A stretch of DNA of 64,000 nucleotides, from the NCBI RefSeq assembly GCF_030814995.1, contig NZ_JAUSVX010000009.1, positions 1 to 64,000 of the forward strand, in the 5' to 3' direction. This document shows, piece by piece, positions 16,592 through 23,838 of the stretch. The position numbers and the translations under genes were made by a program. The notes under the pieces were generated by a model. It did no database searches. It was not told the DNA's origin and saw only the letters and a list, made by a program, of their open reading frames with translations. Source of the DNA: Labrys wisconsinensis (lineage in GTDB: Bacteria; Pseudomonadota; Alphaproteobacteria; Rhizobiales; Labraceae). Numbering within the stretch: the stretch's first letter is position 1; the number at the start of each line of letters is the position of its first letter.

Positions 16592-17727
16592 CAGATGTCC
16601 TTCCGCATGGCCTCGGCCATGTCGAAGATGGCCATGGTGGTCTTGGATTTCTTCAGCGGCCGCTGCAGGCGCACCGCCACGGCGTCGCCGAGCCGCCCCA
16701 TCCGCCCCTCCGAGAGCAGGACGTCGCCGCAGCGCACCGCCACCAGCGCATCCGGCTTGATCGAGATCGGCAGCACGTCGCCGACCTTGAGGTCGAGGAT
16801 CGAGCGCAGCGGCACGTTCTGCTCGTAGAGCACGGCGTCGACATCGACCTCCGCCTGCCAGATCTCCGTGGCGAGGTGCCCCTCCCACACCGGGTCGCGG
16901 CCGAAGCGTTCGCCCATGAAGCTGTGCAGGAGATGGTCGCGGATCGGCTCGATCGTGGCATAGGGCAGCAGCATCTCCATGCTGCCGCCGCGGTCCTCCA
17001 TGTCGATGCGGAAGCGCACCAGGATGGCGGCGTTGGCCGGCCGCGAGACCTGGGCGAAGCGCGGATTGGTCTCGACGCGGTCGAGCGTGAAGTTGACCGG
17101 CGAGACCGGCCCGAAGGCCTGCTCGCCGTCGGCCAGCACGATCTCGATCATGCGGCGGACGAGGTCGAGCTCGATGGTCGTGTAGGGCCGGCCCTCGACG
17201 CGGATCGCCGTGGTGCCGCGCCGGCCGCCGAGCAGGACGTCGATGATCGAGTAGATCAGGCTGGAATCGACGGTGATCAGCCCGAAATTATCCCATTGCT
17301 GGGCCTTGAACACGGTGATGATCGCCGGCAGCGGGATCGAGTTGAGATAGTCGCCGAAGCGCACCGAGGTCATGCGGTCGATCGACACCTCGACATTGTC
17401 CGAGGTGAAGTTGCGCAGCGAGATCGTCAGCAACCGCACGAAACGGTCGAACAGGATCTCCAGCATCGGCAGGCGTTCATAGGAGACCATCGCCGAATCG
17501 ATGATCGCCCGGATGCCGGACTGCGAGCCGGAGACCAGGTCCTCGACGGAGAAGCCGAGCAGGCCGTCGATCTCGTCCTGGTTGAGGATATGGTCCGGCT
17601 CGCGCCGGCTGCCATGAGCGCCGGCGACGCGCGCCGCCCATTCGTCGGCATCCGCCGGGGCCACCCCCTGCTCGGCCAGGGCGGCGCCCCATTCGGCCAT
17701 CAGGTCGTCATTGACGGGATCGGCCAT
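16591..17727 (-). CDS. fliM: Flagellar motor switch protein FliM
   Basis: FliM forms the C ring of the motor and binds CheY-P to set rotation direction. The 378-residue protein has the CheY-binding peptide ILNQDEIDGLLGF at about residues 47-59, preceded by an unusual ~45-residue extension; in most FliM proteins this peptide is at the very N-terminus. The middle domain has FVRLLTISLRNF, DRMTSVRFGDYLNSIPLP and a GG-x-G turn (LLGGRRGT). A C-terminal SPOA domain begins near residue 300 (VPLRSILDLKVGDVLPI). It starts 2 bp after fliL. Confidence 0.95.
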   Translation of the reverse strand: MADPVNDDLMAEWGAALAEQGVAPADADEWAARVAGAHGSRREPDHILNQDEIDGLLGFSVEDLVSGSQSGIRAIIDSAMVSYERLPMLEILFDRFVRLLTISLRNFTSDNVEVSIDRMTSVRFGDYLNSIPLPAIITVFKAQQWDNFGLITVDSSLIYSIIDVLLGGRRGTTAIRVEGRPYTTIELDLVRRMIEIVLADGEQAFGPVSPVNFTLDRVETNPRFAQVSRPANAAILVRFRIDMEDRGGSMEMLLPYATIEPIRDHLLHSFMGERFGRDPVWEGHLATEIWQAEVDVDAVLYEQNVPLRSILDLKVGDVLPISIKPDALVAVRCGDVLLSEGRMGRLGDAVAVRLQRPLKKSKTTMAIFDMAEAMRKDI

Positions 17728-17729
17728 GG

Positions 17730-18263
17730 CTATTGCACCACGATCTGCTGGAACACGACGGCATCGACCTTGGCCGGCGACACCGCGACATTGACGCGCT
17801 TGGTGAGCTCCTCCTTCAGACGGAAGAACCCGGCGGAGCCCTCGAGATCGGCGGGCCGCAGCACGCGCATATAGGACTGGAAGGTGTCGAGCACCCGCGG
17901 CATCAGCGGCTTGATCTCCTCGGCGACCTTGTCCTCCGACACTTCCAGCGAGATCTTGACCTTGAGATACTGGGCGCGGTCCTTGGAATCGAGGTTCACC
18001 AGCATTTCCGGCAGGTCGACATAGCGCACCGGCTTGGCGGCGGCGGGCTTGGCCTCCGCCTCGGCCACCGCCTCCTCGCCGGCATGGCCACCGAGGAGCC
18101 CCATCTTGAACGCGGCGAGGCCGCCGCCCGCGAGCACCAGCACCGCCACGCCGGCGAGGACGAGCTTGTTGCGCAGGAACCCCGGCAGAGCGCGCTTCTT
18201 TGCGGGCGTGCCCTCCTCGCCGTCCTCGGCATCGCCGACCGGCCTCTGCGGTTTCTTGGCCAT
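17730..18263 (-). CDS. fliL: Flagellar stator-associated protein FliL
   Basis: FliL is a single-span membrane protein that surrounds the stator and increases torque. The 177-residue product has a basic cytoplasmic N-terminus, one membrane helix (NKLVLAGVAVLVLAGGGLAAF) and the periplasmic FliL domain: RYVDLPEMLVNLDSKDRAQYLKVKISLEVSE, then LMPRVLDTFQSYMRVLRPADLEGSAGFFRLKEELTKRVN, with the VDAVVFQQIVVQ ending. I chose the ATG at 18263, which has CGGAG upstream; ATGs at 18293 and 18404 are in frame but would add unconserved residues. It is the first gene of the fliL-fliM-DUF6468-motE run. (Motifs quoted here are split by their natural breaks in the protein.). Confidence 0.93.
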   Translation of the reverse strand: MAKKPQRPVGDAEDGEEGTPAKKRALPGFLRNKLVLAGVAVLVLAGGGLAAFKMGLLGGHAGEEAVAEAEAKPAAAKPVRYVDLPEMLVNLDSKDRAQYLKVKISLEVSEDKVAEEIKPLMPRVLDTFQSYMRVLRPADLEGSAGFFRLKEELTKRVNVAVSPAKVDAVVFQQIVVQ

Positions 18264-18376
18264 CGCGACCGGCTCCGAAGGCATTGGGACCATGGGGCCA
18301 TCCCCGGGGGATGGCTGCGGGACGGCGCCCCCGGCCGAGACCGGGCGGCGCCGGCTCCGACTGTCCCGGGGAATGG

Positions 18377-18391
18377 TTAACGCCCCTTTAA
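18377..18391. promoter_or_regulatory. CtrA-type box TTAA-N7-TTAA, fliL/flgF divergent promoter
   Basis: TTAACGCCCCTTTAA matches the full CtrA consensus. It lies 114 bp upstream of the chosen fliL start and about 245 bp upstream of flgF. With the box at 7730 it makes both divergent flagellar promoters of this window probable CtrA targets; binding is inferred. Confidence 0.7.
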
Positions 18392-18405
18392 GACTTGCGG
18401 CCACC

Positions 18406-18434
18406 CGGCAAGTTTTGCCGGGCGAAACTTGCCG
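18406..18434. promoter_or_regulatory. 29-bp inverted repeat beside the CtrA box
   Basis: The arms CGGCAAGTTT and AAACTTGCCG are perfect (10 bp) around a 9-bp spacer that itself contains TGCCGGGC. The GGCAA/TTGCC half site also forms the palindrome at 7707-7719. Both lie 10-15 bp from a CtrA box, suggesting a second shared regulator. The rest of the 373-bp fliL-flgF interval shows no gene. Confidence 0.5.
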
Positions 18435-18636
18435 CAGAGCCGCTCACGCCCGCCCCTCCCGTCCGGAGAAATCAAGCTAAGCCATTGATCTTGCTTATCC
18501 CATCCGCGTGGCACGGCTTATGCCATGGTTAACACGATCCGAATGCGTTGGGAGACGCGGCCGGGTCGGGGAGCAACGGAAGCAGCGGGCCTTGGGAGAG
18601 GACCGGTGATTCCATCGGATGGAGTGAGGCGGTTCG

Positions 18637-19392
18637 ATGGGGAACGCGCTTCTTGTGGTGCTGTCGCGCCAGATCGCGTTGGGCCGAGAGCTCGACGTGG
18701 TCGCGAACAACATGGCCAACGTCAACACGCACGGCTTTCGCCGCCAGGCGGTGCAGTTCGGCGAGTACATCATGCCGGTCGCCTCGACCGACGCCTTCCA
18801 GGGGGCCGACCGCCGCGTGTCCTTCGTGCAGGACCGCTCGAGCTACCGCGACTTCGCCGCCGGCGCGATGCAGCAGACCGGCAATCCCCTGGACATCGCC
18901 ATCCAGGGTGACGCCTTCTTCGCGGTGCAGGCCCCGGACGGCAGCGAGCGCTACACCCGCAACGGCGCCTTCCAGATCGACAGCACGGGCCGCGTCGTCA
19001 CCGGCGAGGGCATGCCGGTCCTGAGCGATGCCGGGCCGATCGTGCTCGATACGCAGGACCCCACCTTCACCATCGCCCGCGACGGCACGATCTCGACCAA
19101 GGATGGCGACCGCGGCCATATCAGGCTGGTGAGCTTCGACGCCCCCCAGGCCCTGCACGCCGAGGGCAGCGGCCTGTTCCGCGCCGATCCCAGCCAGGCG
19201 GCGCAGCCGCTGACGCCGGCCACCACCAACGTGGTGCAGGGCTCGGTCGAGGGCTCGAACGTCAAGCCGGTCCTGGAGATGTCACGGCTGATCGAGATCA
19301 ACCGCGCCTATTCCAGCCTGTCCGGCATCATCCAGACCAATGCCGACCTGCGCAAGACCGCCATCGAGCGGCTTGCCGACCTGTCGTCCTGA
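18637..19392 (+). CDS. flgF: Flagellar rod protein FlgF
   Basis: FlgF is the proximal rod subunit between FlgC and FlgG. The 251-residue protein has the rod/hook N-terminal helix (LSRQIALGRELDVVANNMAN, VNTHGFRRQ), the middle segment with FAVQAPDGSERYTRNGAFQID, and the C-terminal helix (VKPVLEMSRLIEINRAYSS) typical of the FlgE/F/G family. The ATG follows GAGTGAGG. It opens the flgF-flgG-flgA-flgH run on the plus strand. Confidence 0.94.
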   Translation: MGNALLVVLSRQIALGRELDVVANNMANVNTHGFRRQAVQFGEYIMPVASTDAFQGADRRVSFVQDRSSYRDFAAGAMQQTGNPLDIAIQGDAFFAVQAPDGSERYTRNGAFQIDSTGRVVTGEGMPVLSDAGPIVLDTQDPTFTIARDGTISTKDGDRGHIRLVSFDAPQALHAEGSGLFRADPSQAAQPLTPATTNVVQGSVEGSNVKPVLEMSRLIEINRAYSSLSGIIQTNADLRKTAIERLADLSS

Positions 19393-19404
19393 GGAGCCAC
19401 CACC

Positions 19405-20193
19405 ATGCGCGCCCTGAACACCGCCGCCACCGGCATGATGGCCCAGGAGCTGAACGTCGAGGTCATCTCCAACAACATCGCCAACATGCGGACCACCGGC
19501 TACAAGCGCCAGCGGGCCGAATTCCAGGATCTGCTCTACGAGACGGAGCGCCGCGTCGGCTCGACCACCTCGGACCAGGGCACCATGGTGCCCGCCGGCA
19601 TCCAGATCGGCTCCGGCGTGCGGACGGCGGCCACGCCGCGGGTGATGAGCCAGGGCGACGTCACGCAGACCCAGAAGGAGCTCGACGTCGCCGTCCGCGG
19701 CGAAGGCTATTTCCGCATCCAGCTGCCGGACGGGCGCACCGCCTACACCCGCGACGGCTCGTTCGAGCGCGACGCTCAGGGCCAGCTCGTCACGGCCGAC
19801 GGCTATGTCGTCGATCCCGGCATCACCATCCCCGAGAATGCCAGCGGCATCACCATCAACCCGCAGGGCGTGGTGTCCGGCACGCTGCCCGGCCAGACCG
19901 CGCCGACGGAGTTCGGCCAGCTGCAGCTTTCTCGCTTCGTCAACAAGACCGGCCTGGAGGCCCTGGGCGACAACCTGTTCCTGGAGACGGCCGCCTCCGG
20001 CCAGCCCCAGACCGGCACGGCCGGCATCGACGGCATGGGCAACCTGCTGCAGGGCTATCTCGAGCAGGCCAACGTCAATTCCGTGTCGGAGATCTCCGAC
20101 CTCATCGCCGCGCAGCGCGCCTACGAGATGAACTCCAAGGTGGTCTCCGCCGCCGACCAGATGCTGCAGTCCGCGACCGGCATGTTCCGGTGA
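19405..20193 (+). CDS. flgG: Flagellar distal rod protein FlgG
   Basis: FlgG builds the distal rod that passes through the P and L rings. The 262-residue product begins MRALNTAATGMMAQELNVEV and continues with NNIANMRTTGYKRQRAEFQDLLYE, the FlgG signature. The centre has FRIQLPDGRTAYTRDGSFERD, and the C-terminus has LEQANVNSVSEISDLIAAQRAYEMNSKV (here written in two natural parts). It has the normal length and a GAGGAG ribosome-binding site, 12 bp after flgF. Confidence 0.96.
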   Translation: MRALNTAATGMMAQELNVEVISNNIANMRTTGYKRQRAEFQDLLYETERRVGSTTSDQGTMVPAGIQIGSGVRTAATPRVMSQGDVTQTQKELDVAVRGEGYFRIQLPDGRTAYTRDGSFERDAQGQLVTADGYVVDPGITIPENASGITINPQGVVSGTLPGQTAPTEFGQLQLSRFVNKTGLEALGDNLFLETAASGQPQTGTAGIDGMGNLLQGYLEQANVNSVSEISDLIAAQRAYEMNSKVVSAADQMLQSATGMFR

Positions 20194-20203
20194 GGCCATG
20201 CCG

Positions 20204-21181
20204 ATGATCACCCGCCTTCTCACCTTCGCCGCCGCGCTCGCTTTCGCCGGCCTCGCCGCGGCCCCCGCGCCGGCCCAGACCGCCCCGCCGCCCACCCTGC
20301 GCTCCGCGGTCACCGTCTCCTCGGAGCTGGTGCGCCTCGGCGACCTCCTCGACAATGCCGGACCGGCGGCGCTCGAGCCGGTGTTCCGCGCGCCGGACCT
20401 CGGCACGACCGGCACCGTGCAGGCGGCGCGGGTGGTCGCCGCCGCGCGCGACAAGGGCGTGGCGGTGGTCGACACCAAGGGCGTGGCCGAGGTCAGCGTC
20501 ACCCGGGCCAGCCGCGTGCTGAGCCTGGATGCGATCAAGGCGGCGATCACCCTGACGCTGATCCGCCAGAACGGGCTCGGCGACGACGCCGACCTCGCCG
20601 TCGGCTTCGATCCCGGCGCGCGCGCCGTCCATATCGAGCCCGGCGCCGGCGCTCCCCTGCAGGTCGTCTCGATCAATTGGAATCCGACCTCCGGCCGCTT
20701 CGACGCCACGCTCTCGGTCGAGGGCTCCTCGGTCCTCGCCCGCATGCCGCTGCGCATCGGCGGCCAGGCCGTCGAGACCGTCGCCGTGCCGGTCTTCGCC
20801 CGCGCCGTCGGCCGCGGCGAGGTCGTGCGCGCCGCCGACGTCGTCATCGACCGGCTGCCCCGCTCGCAGGCCGTCGCCGGCACCATCGACGCCCCGGCCC
20901 AGGCGATCGGCCAGGCCGTGCGCCGCACGGTGCGGCCCGGCCAGCCGGTGCTGGCGGGCGACCTCACCAAGCCCAACCTCGTCACCCGCAACGACACGGT
21001 GACGCTGACCTACGAAGTGCCGAGCATGGTGCTCACCGTGCGCGCCAAGGCGCTCGACACCGGCGCCGAGGGCGACAGCATCCCGGTGCTCAACACCCAG
21101 TCCAATCGCATCGTCCAGGCGACCGTCACCGGACCCGGCCACGTCACCGTGACGGTTCCCGCCCGCGTCGCCCTGAACTGA
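20204..21181 (+). CDS. flgA: P-ring assembly chaperone FlgA
   Basis: FlgA is a periplasmic chaperone for assembly of FlgI into the P ring. The 325-residue product has a signal peptide (ALAFAGLAAAPAPAQT) and, in the C-terminal third, the SAF-type domain: VVRAADVVIDRLPRSQA, AIGQAVRRTVRPGQPVLAGDL, and VTLTYEVPSMVLTVRAKALD. It is longer than enterobacterial FlgA, as is common in alphaproteobacteria. The ATG at 20204 is 8 bases after GAGG; an ATG at 20198 is only 2 bases after it, so the second was chosen. flgI itself is not in the window. Confidence 0.92.
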   Translation: MITRLLTFAAALAFAGLAAAPAPAQTAPPPTLRSAVTVSSELVRLGDLLDNAGPAALEPVFRAPDLGTTGTVQAARVVAAARDKGVAVVDTKGVAEVSVTRASRVLSLDAIKAAITLTLIRQNGLGDDADLAVGFDPGARAVHIEPGAGAPLQVVSINWNPTSGRFDATLSVEGSSVLARMPLRIGGQAVETVAVPVFARAVGRGEVVRAADVVIDRLPRSQAVAGTIDAPAQAIGQAVRRTVRPGQPVLAGDLTKPNLVTRNDTVTLTYEVPSMVLTVRAKALDTGAEGDSIPVLNTQSNRIVQATVTGPGHVTVTVPARVALN

Positions 21182-21192
21182 AGGCCGGATCC

Positions 21193-22002
21193 ATGCGTAT
21201 GTCCCCACCGACCTCCCGCCGTCCCGGCCCGCAGGGCTCGTCCCGGAGCCGGGGAGCCGGAACCGCGTCCCGATCCGCGAAACTCTGCCTCGCCGGCCTC
21301 GCCGCCCTCACCCTCGGCAGCTGCGGCATGGCGGACCGCCTCGCCAATATCGGCAAGGCGCCGAACCTGTCGGCCATCGACGACCCGACCGCGTCGCCCG
21401 GCTACAAGCCGGTGTCGCTGCCGATGCCGGAGCCGGAGAAGCCGATCTTCCAGGCCAATTCGCTGTGGCGCTCGGGATCGCGCGGCTTCTTCAAGGACCA
21501 GCGCGCCATGCGGGTCGGCGACATCCTGACCGTCAAGGTGGTGATCAACGACAGCGCCGACATCAGCAACACCACCGCCCGTTCGCGCCAGAACAGCGAG
21601 GACATGGGCGCCAAGAGCCTGTTCGGCCTGGAAGGCAAGCTGGTGCCGAAGGGCACCGATCCGGCCGGCATGCTGGCCACGACCTCCGACAGCTCCTCCA
21701 CCGGCACCGGCTCGGTCAAGCGCTCGGAGGCGCTCACCACCAATATCGGGGCGCTGATCACCCAGATCCTGCCCAACGGCAACATGGTGATCGAGGGCCG
21801 CCAGGAGGTGCGCGTCAATTTCGAGATGCGCGAACTGATCGTCGCCGGCGTGGTGCGGCCGGAGGACGTCGAATCCGACAACACCATCGATTCCACCAAG
21901 ATTGCCCAGGCCCGCATCTCCTATGGCGGCCGCGGCCAGATCACCGACGTGCAGCAGCCCCGCTACGGCCAGCAGGTGATGGACGTGCTGCTGCCCTTCT
22001 GA
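21193..22002 (+). CDS. flgH: Flagellar L-ring lipoprotein FlgH
   Basis: FlgH forms the outer-membrane L ring. The 269-residue product has an unusually long basic leader before the hydrophobic core and lipobox (LTLGSC, modified Cys near residue 40). The mature protein shows the family segments SLWRSGSRGFFKDQRAMRVGDILTV, ANTA-type repeat replaced by NTTARSRQNSE, and the C-terminal ISYGGRGQITDVQQPRYGQQ (split: RGQITDVQQPRYGQQVMD). It closes the flgF-G-A-H run and is followed by a strong hairpin at 22096-22124. Confidence 0.94.
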   Translation: MRMSPPTSRRPGPQGSSRSRGAGTASRSAKLCLAGLAALTLGSCGMADRLANIGKAPNLSAIDDPTASPGYKPVSLPMPEPEKPIFQANSLWRSGSRGFFKDQRAMRVGDILTVKVVINDSADISNTTARSRQNSEDMGAKSLFGLEGKLVPKGTDPAGMLATTSDSSSTGTGSVKRSEALTTNIGALITQILPNGNMVIEGRQEVRVNFEMRELIVAGVVRPEDVESDNTIDSTKIAQARISYGGRGQITDVQQPRYGQQVMDVLLPF

Positions 22003-22095
22003 GCCGGTCGGCCGAAGAGCTCCCCGGCAGGCGAGCCCGCTCCCCGGCGAGCCTGCCGATCGACGCCGCGCGCCCGCTCCCCGGCGCGCGGCAGC

Positions 22096-22124
22096 GGGCC
22101 CCCGGATCTCCCATCCGGGGGCCC
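22096..22124 (+). terminator. 12-bp hairpin downstream of flgH
   Basis: GGGCCCCCGGAT pairs perfectly with ATCCGGGGGCCC across a 5-base loop. There is no T-run, so it is either a Rho-assisted terminator or a 3' stabilising hairpin. The rest of the flgH-to-22310 interval (about 300 bp) shows no gene. Confidence 0.5.
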
Positions 22125-22279
22125 TCCGGCTCTCTCGCGGCGATCGGGCGACGGGCCGGCATGTCCTTGCGGTCGCCGTCCTCTGCCCTCTCTGTGCGGA
22201 CTGCAGCCTTCCGAGGGAGGATCGGGCGGACAGCCCGAGCGGCTTCTCGTGGCTTCGGCCACGAGACGCTGCTCAGAGT

Positions 22280-22315
22280 CCTGGATGTAGGCAGGTTCGG
22301 GAGAGGCTGCTCAGG
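22280..22315 (-). repeat. Dispersed 36-bp repeat, copy 1
   Basis: This segment aligns with 44874-44909 (shared core GCAGGTTCGGGA, with matching flanks CCTRGATGTRRGCAGG and CTGCTYAGG). In both places the repeat contains the stop codon of a minus-strand gene, so it may act as a 3'-end element. This copy forms a weaker hairpin than copy 2. Confidence 0.5.
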
Positions 22316-22550
22316 AGAACGGGTCGCTGCTCCAGCCATCCTCCTCCAGCGCATCGGCCTGGGCGTTGCATTCCAGGCTGCGGATACGGTGATGGCAGCT
22401 TTGAAAGCGCAAGGCTCCGGCGTCGAGGCCGGGCGGTCCGCCACAATCCGCATCCAGCGCGGCCTTGTGCAGGATCGATGCCGTCTCGCCGTGCAGGTGC
22501 GCCCGCTGACGCAGCTCCCGACAAAGCACATGGCGCGGCGCATCGCTCAT
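22311..22550 (-). CDS. Small protein of unknown function (79 residues)
   Basis: The ATG at 22550 is preceded by GAGAGGAGGCCGCG, a near-perfect ribosome-binding site, and by a plausible promoter (TTGCAT, 16 bp, CATATT; 22574-22601). The product is polar and helical: MSDAPRHVLCRELRQRAHLH, then ETASILHKAALDADCGG, a middle with RFQSCHHRIRSLECNAQADA, and an acidic end (LEEDGWSSDPFS). It has four Cys and several His residues but no recognised motif and no membrane segment. I do not recognise the family. The stop codon lies in a dispersed repeat. Confidence 0.55.
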   Translation of the reverse strand: MSDAPRHVLCRELRQRAHLHGETASILHKAALDADCGGPPGLDAGALRFQSCHHRIRSLECNAQADALEEDGWSSDPFS

Positions 22551-22630
22551 CGCGGCCTCCTCTCGACGAAGAAAATATGGTGCCGAGCGATGACGATGCA
22601 AAGGCTTTCCGGGCAATATCGATTGTTTCC

Positions 22631-22659
22631 TTGACTTTCACATCGGCCCTCCCTAGATC
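22631..22659 (+). promoter_or_regulatory. Probable housekeeping promoter of the cold-shock gene
   Basis: TTGACT and TAGATC are separated by exactly 17 bp. A start near 22666 would give the cold-shock gene a leader of about 135 bases, which fits the long regulated leaders known for cspA genes. Confidence 0.5.
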
Positions 22660-22799
22660 TGGTAGATCGACATAGGCCGGACGATTTGGCCGCTCGTGGC
22701 GAAAGTCGCGTCAGCTGAGAGACTCCTACCAATTTCGACTGATTGGAATCCTGCAGATTTCTGCGGGATGGTTTGGACGCAGCTGAAGGACACTTTGTC

Positions 22800-23009
22800 A
22801 TGAGCACCGGTACCGTGAAGTGGTATAATTCGAGCAAGGGTTTCGGCTTCATTCAGCCGGACGACGGAAGCAAGGACGTTTTCGTCCATGTCAGCGCCGT
22901 CGAGCGTGCCGGCATGCAGGATCTGCGGGAAGGACAGAAGCTCGGCTACGAGCTGGTCGAGGATCGCCGCTCCGGCAAGATGTCGGCAGACCGGCTCCAG
23001 GCCACCTGA
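22800..23009 (+). CDS. cspA: Cold-shock protein (CspA family)
   Basis: This 69-residue single cold-shock domain binds single-stranded RNA and DNA and melts RNA structure. The RNP1 motif KGFGFIQ is at residues 13-19 and the RNP2 motif VFVHVSA at 27-33. Length is typical. AAGGAC lies 8 bases before the ATG. A strong intrinsic terminator at 23082-23109 ends the transcript before rpsU, a common neighbour in rhizobia. Confidence 0.95.
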   Translation: MSTGTVKWYNSSKGFGFIQPDDGSKDVFVHVSAVERAGMQDLREGQKLGYELVEDRRSGKMSADRLQAT

Positions 23010-23081
23010 GAAAGAGCGCGCCTCGCCCCGTCGGCGACCACGGATGTACTGGCGTCGACGAGTAGCATGCGTTGCCCCGCG

Positions 23082-23109
23082 GAGGTCAGGCTTGCGCCTG
23101 ACCTCTTTT
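23082..23109 (+). terminator. Intrinsic terminator between cspA and rpsU
   Basis: A perfect 10-bp stem (GAGGTCAGGC / GCCTGACCTC) with a TTGC loop is followed directly by TTTTGTTTT. This is a textbook Rho-independent terminator for the cold-shock gene. Confidence 0.9.
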
Positions 23110-23140
23110 GTTTTCCGGAAACCGGCGAAGGATCCGCAGA

Positions 23141-23407
23141 TTGCAAGTCCTGGTTCGAGACAACAACGTCGAGCAAGCGATGAAGGCCCTGAAGCGCAAG
23201 CTTCAGCGTGAGGGAGTCTTCCGTGAGATGAAGCTCCGGAGGGCTTACGAGAAGCCGTCCGAACGCAAGGTGCGGGAGAAGGCCGAGGCCCTGCGGCGAG
23301 CCCGCAAGCTTGCGCGCAAGCAGGCGCAGAGGGACGGACTGCTTCCGCCGCCCAAGCCGAAGCCCCCGCGCGTCGGCGCGCCCGGAGCGCTGCGCCAGCG
23401 GCCCTGA
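23141..23407 (+). CDS. rpsU: 30S ribosomal protein S21, TTG start
   Basis: S21 sits near the anti-Shine-Dalgarno end of 16S rRNA. With a TTG start at 23141 the 88-residue product begins [20 protein letters not shown], exactly where S21 proteins begin, and continues with [27 protein letters not shown] lies 7 bases upstream. The frame is open further upstream to 23108, but that would start in the T-run of the preceding terminator. The C-terminus has an extra basic/Pro tail ([20 protein letters not shown]) compared with enteric S21. Confidence 0.93.
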   Translation: MQVLVRDNNVEQAMKALKRKLQREGVFREMKLRRAYEKPSERKVREKAEALRRARKLARKQAQRDGLLPPPKPKPPRVGAPGALRQRP

Positions 23408-23838
23408 GCCGAGGGCGGAACGGCGGCGACCGACACCGTCGCCGTCCGGCCGATCGCTCGACCGGTTGACTTGCAGATTCGTGCGCCTCGATGCCTGCAC
23501 ACGGCGCGGCGCCCCCACGCGGAGCAGAAATCCGCGAGCCAGCCCTCATGGCTGCGCATCCACGGTCCCGAGACTGTTTCGAACGAGAGTTTCCGCGAGC
23601 TGCGGCTCCGCGTTCTCGGCGCTGGATCGCGTGAATAGCCGTGACAAGCGCAGGACATTCGCCGTAAAAGTCGCTATGGGTAGGTCATCCGCGGCGCCCC
23701 CACAGGGTTGAGGGGCGCGGGGCGCCGAGATCGGTGCGGTGGGGCTGCAGCAGGCCGAAGGACCGGCGGGCGCGCTCCACACCCTTTCCCTCAGCGGATT
23801 TAAGGAACCGCCCTCTCGAGACGGCCTTCGGCACGCGC
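23408..23838 (+). other. 431-bp interval between rpsU and pabB without a recognised gene
   Basis: A 7-bp hairpin (CGGCGAC/GTCGCCG, 23424-23444) may help to end rpsU. Open frames in this stretch have no ribosome-binding site and no family resemblance. The pabB promoter presumably lies in its right half, but I cannot point to a clear one. Confidence 0.5.

Noticed and set aside
18406..18434. Sigma-54 promoter in the GGCAAG...TTGCC stretch
   Set aside because: The GG and GC pairs are 8 bp apart, not the 10 bp required between -24 and -12 elements.
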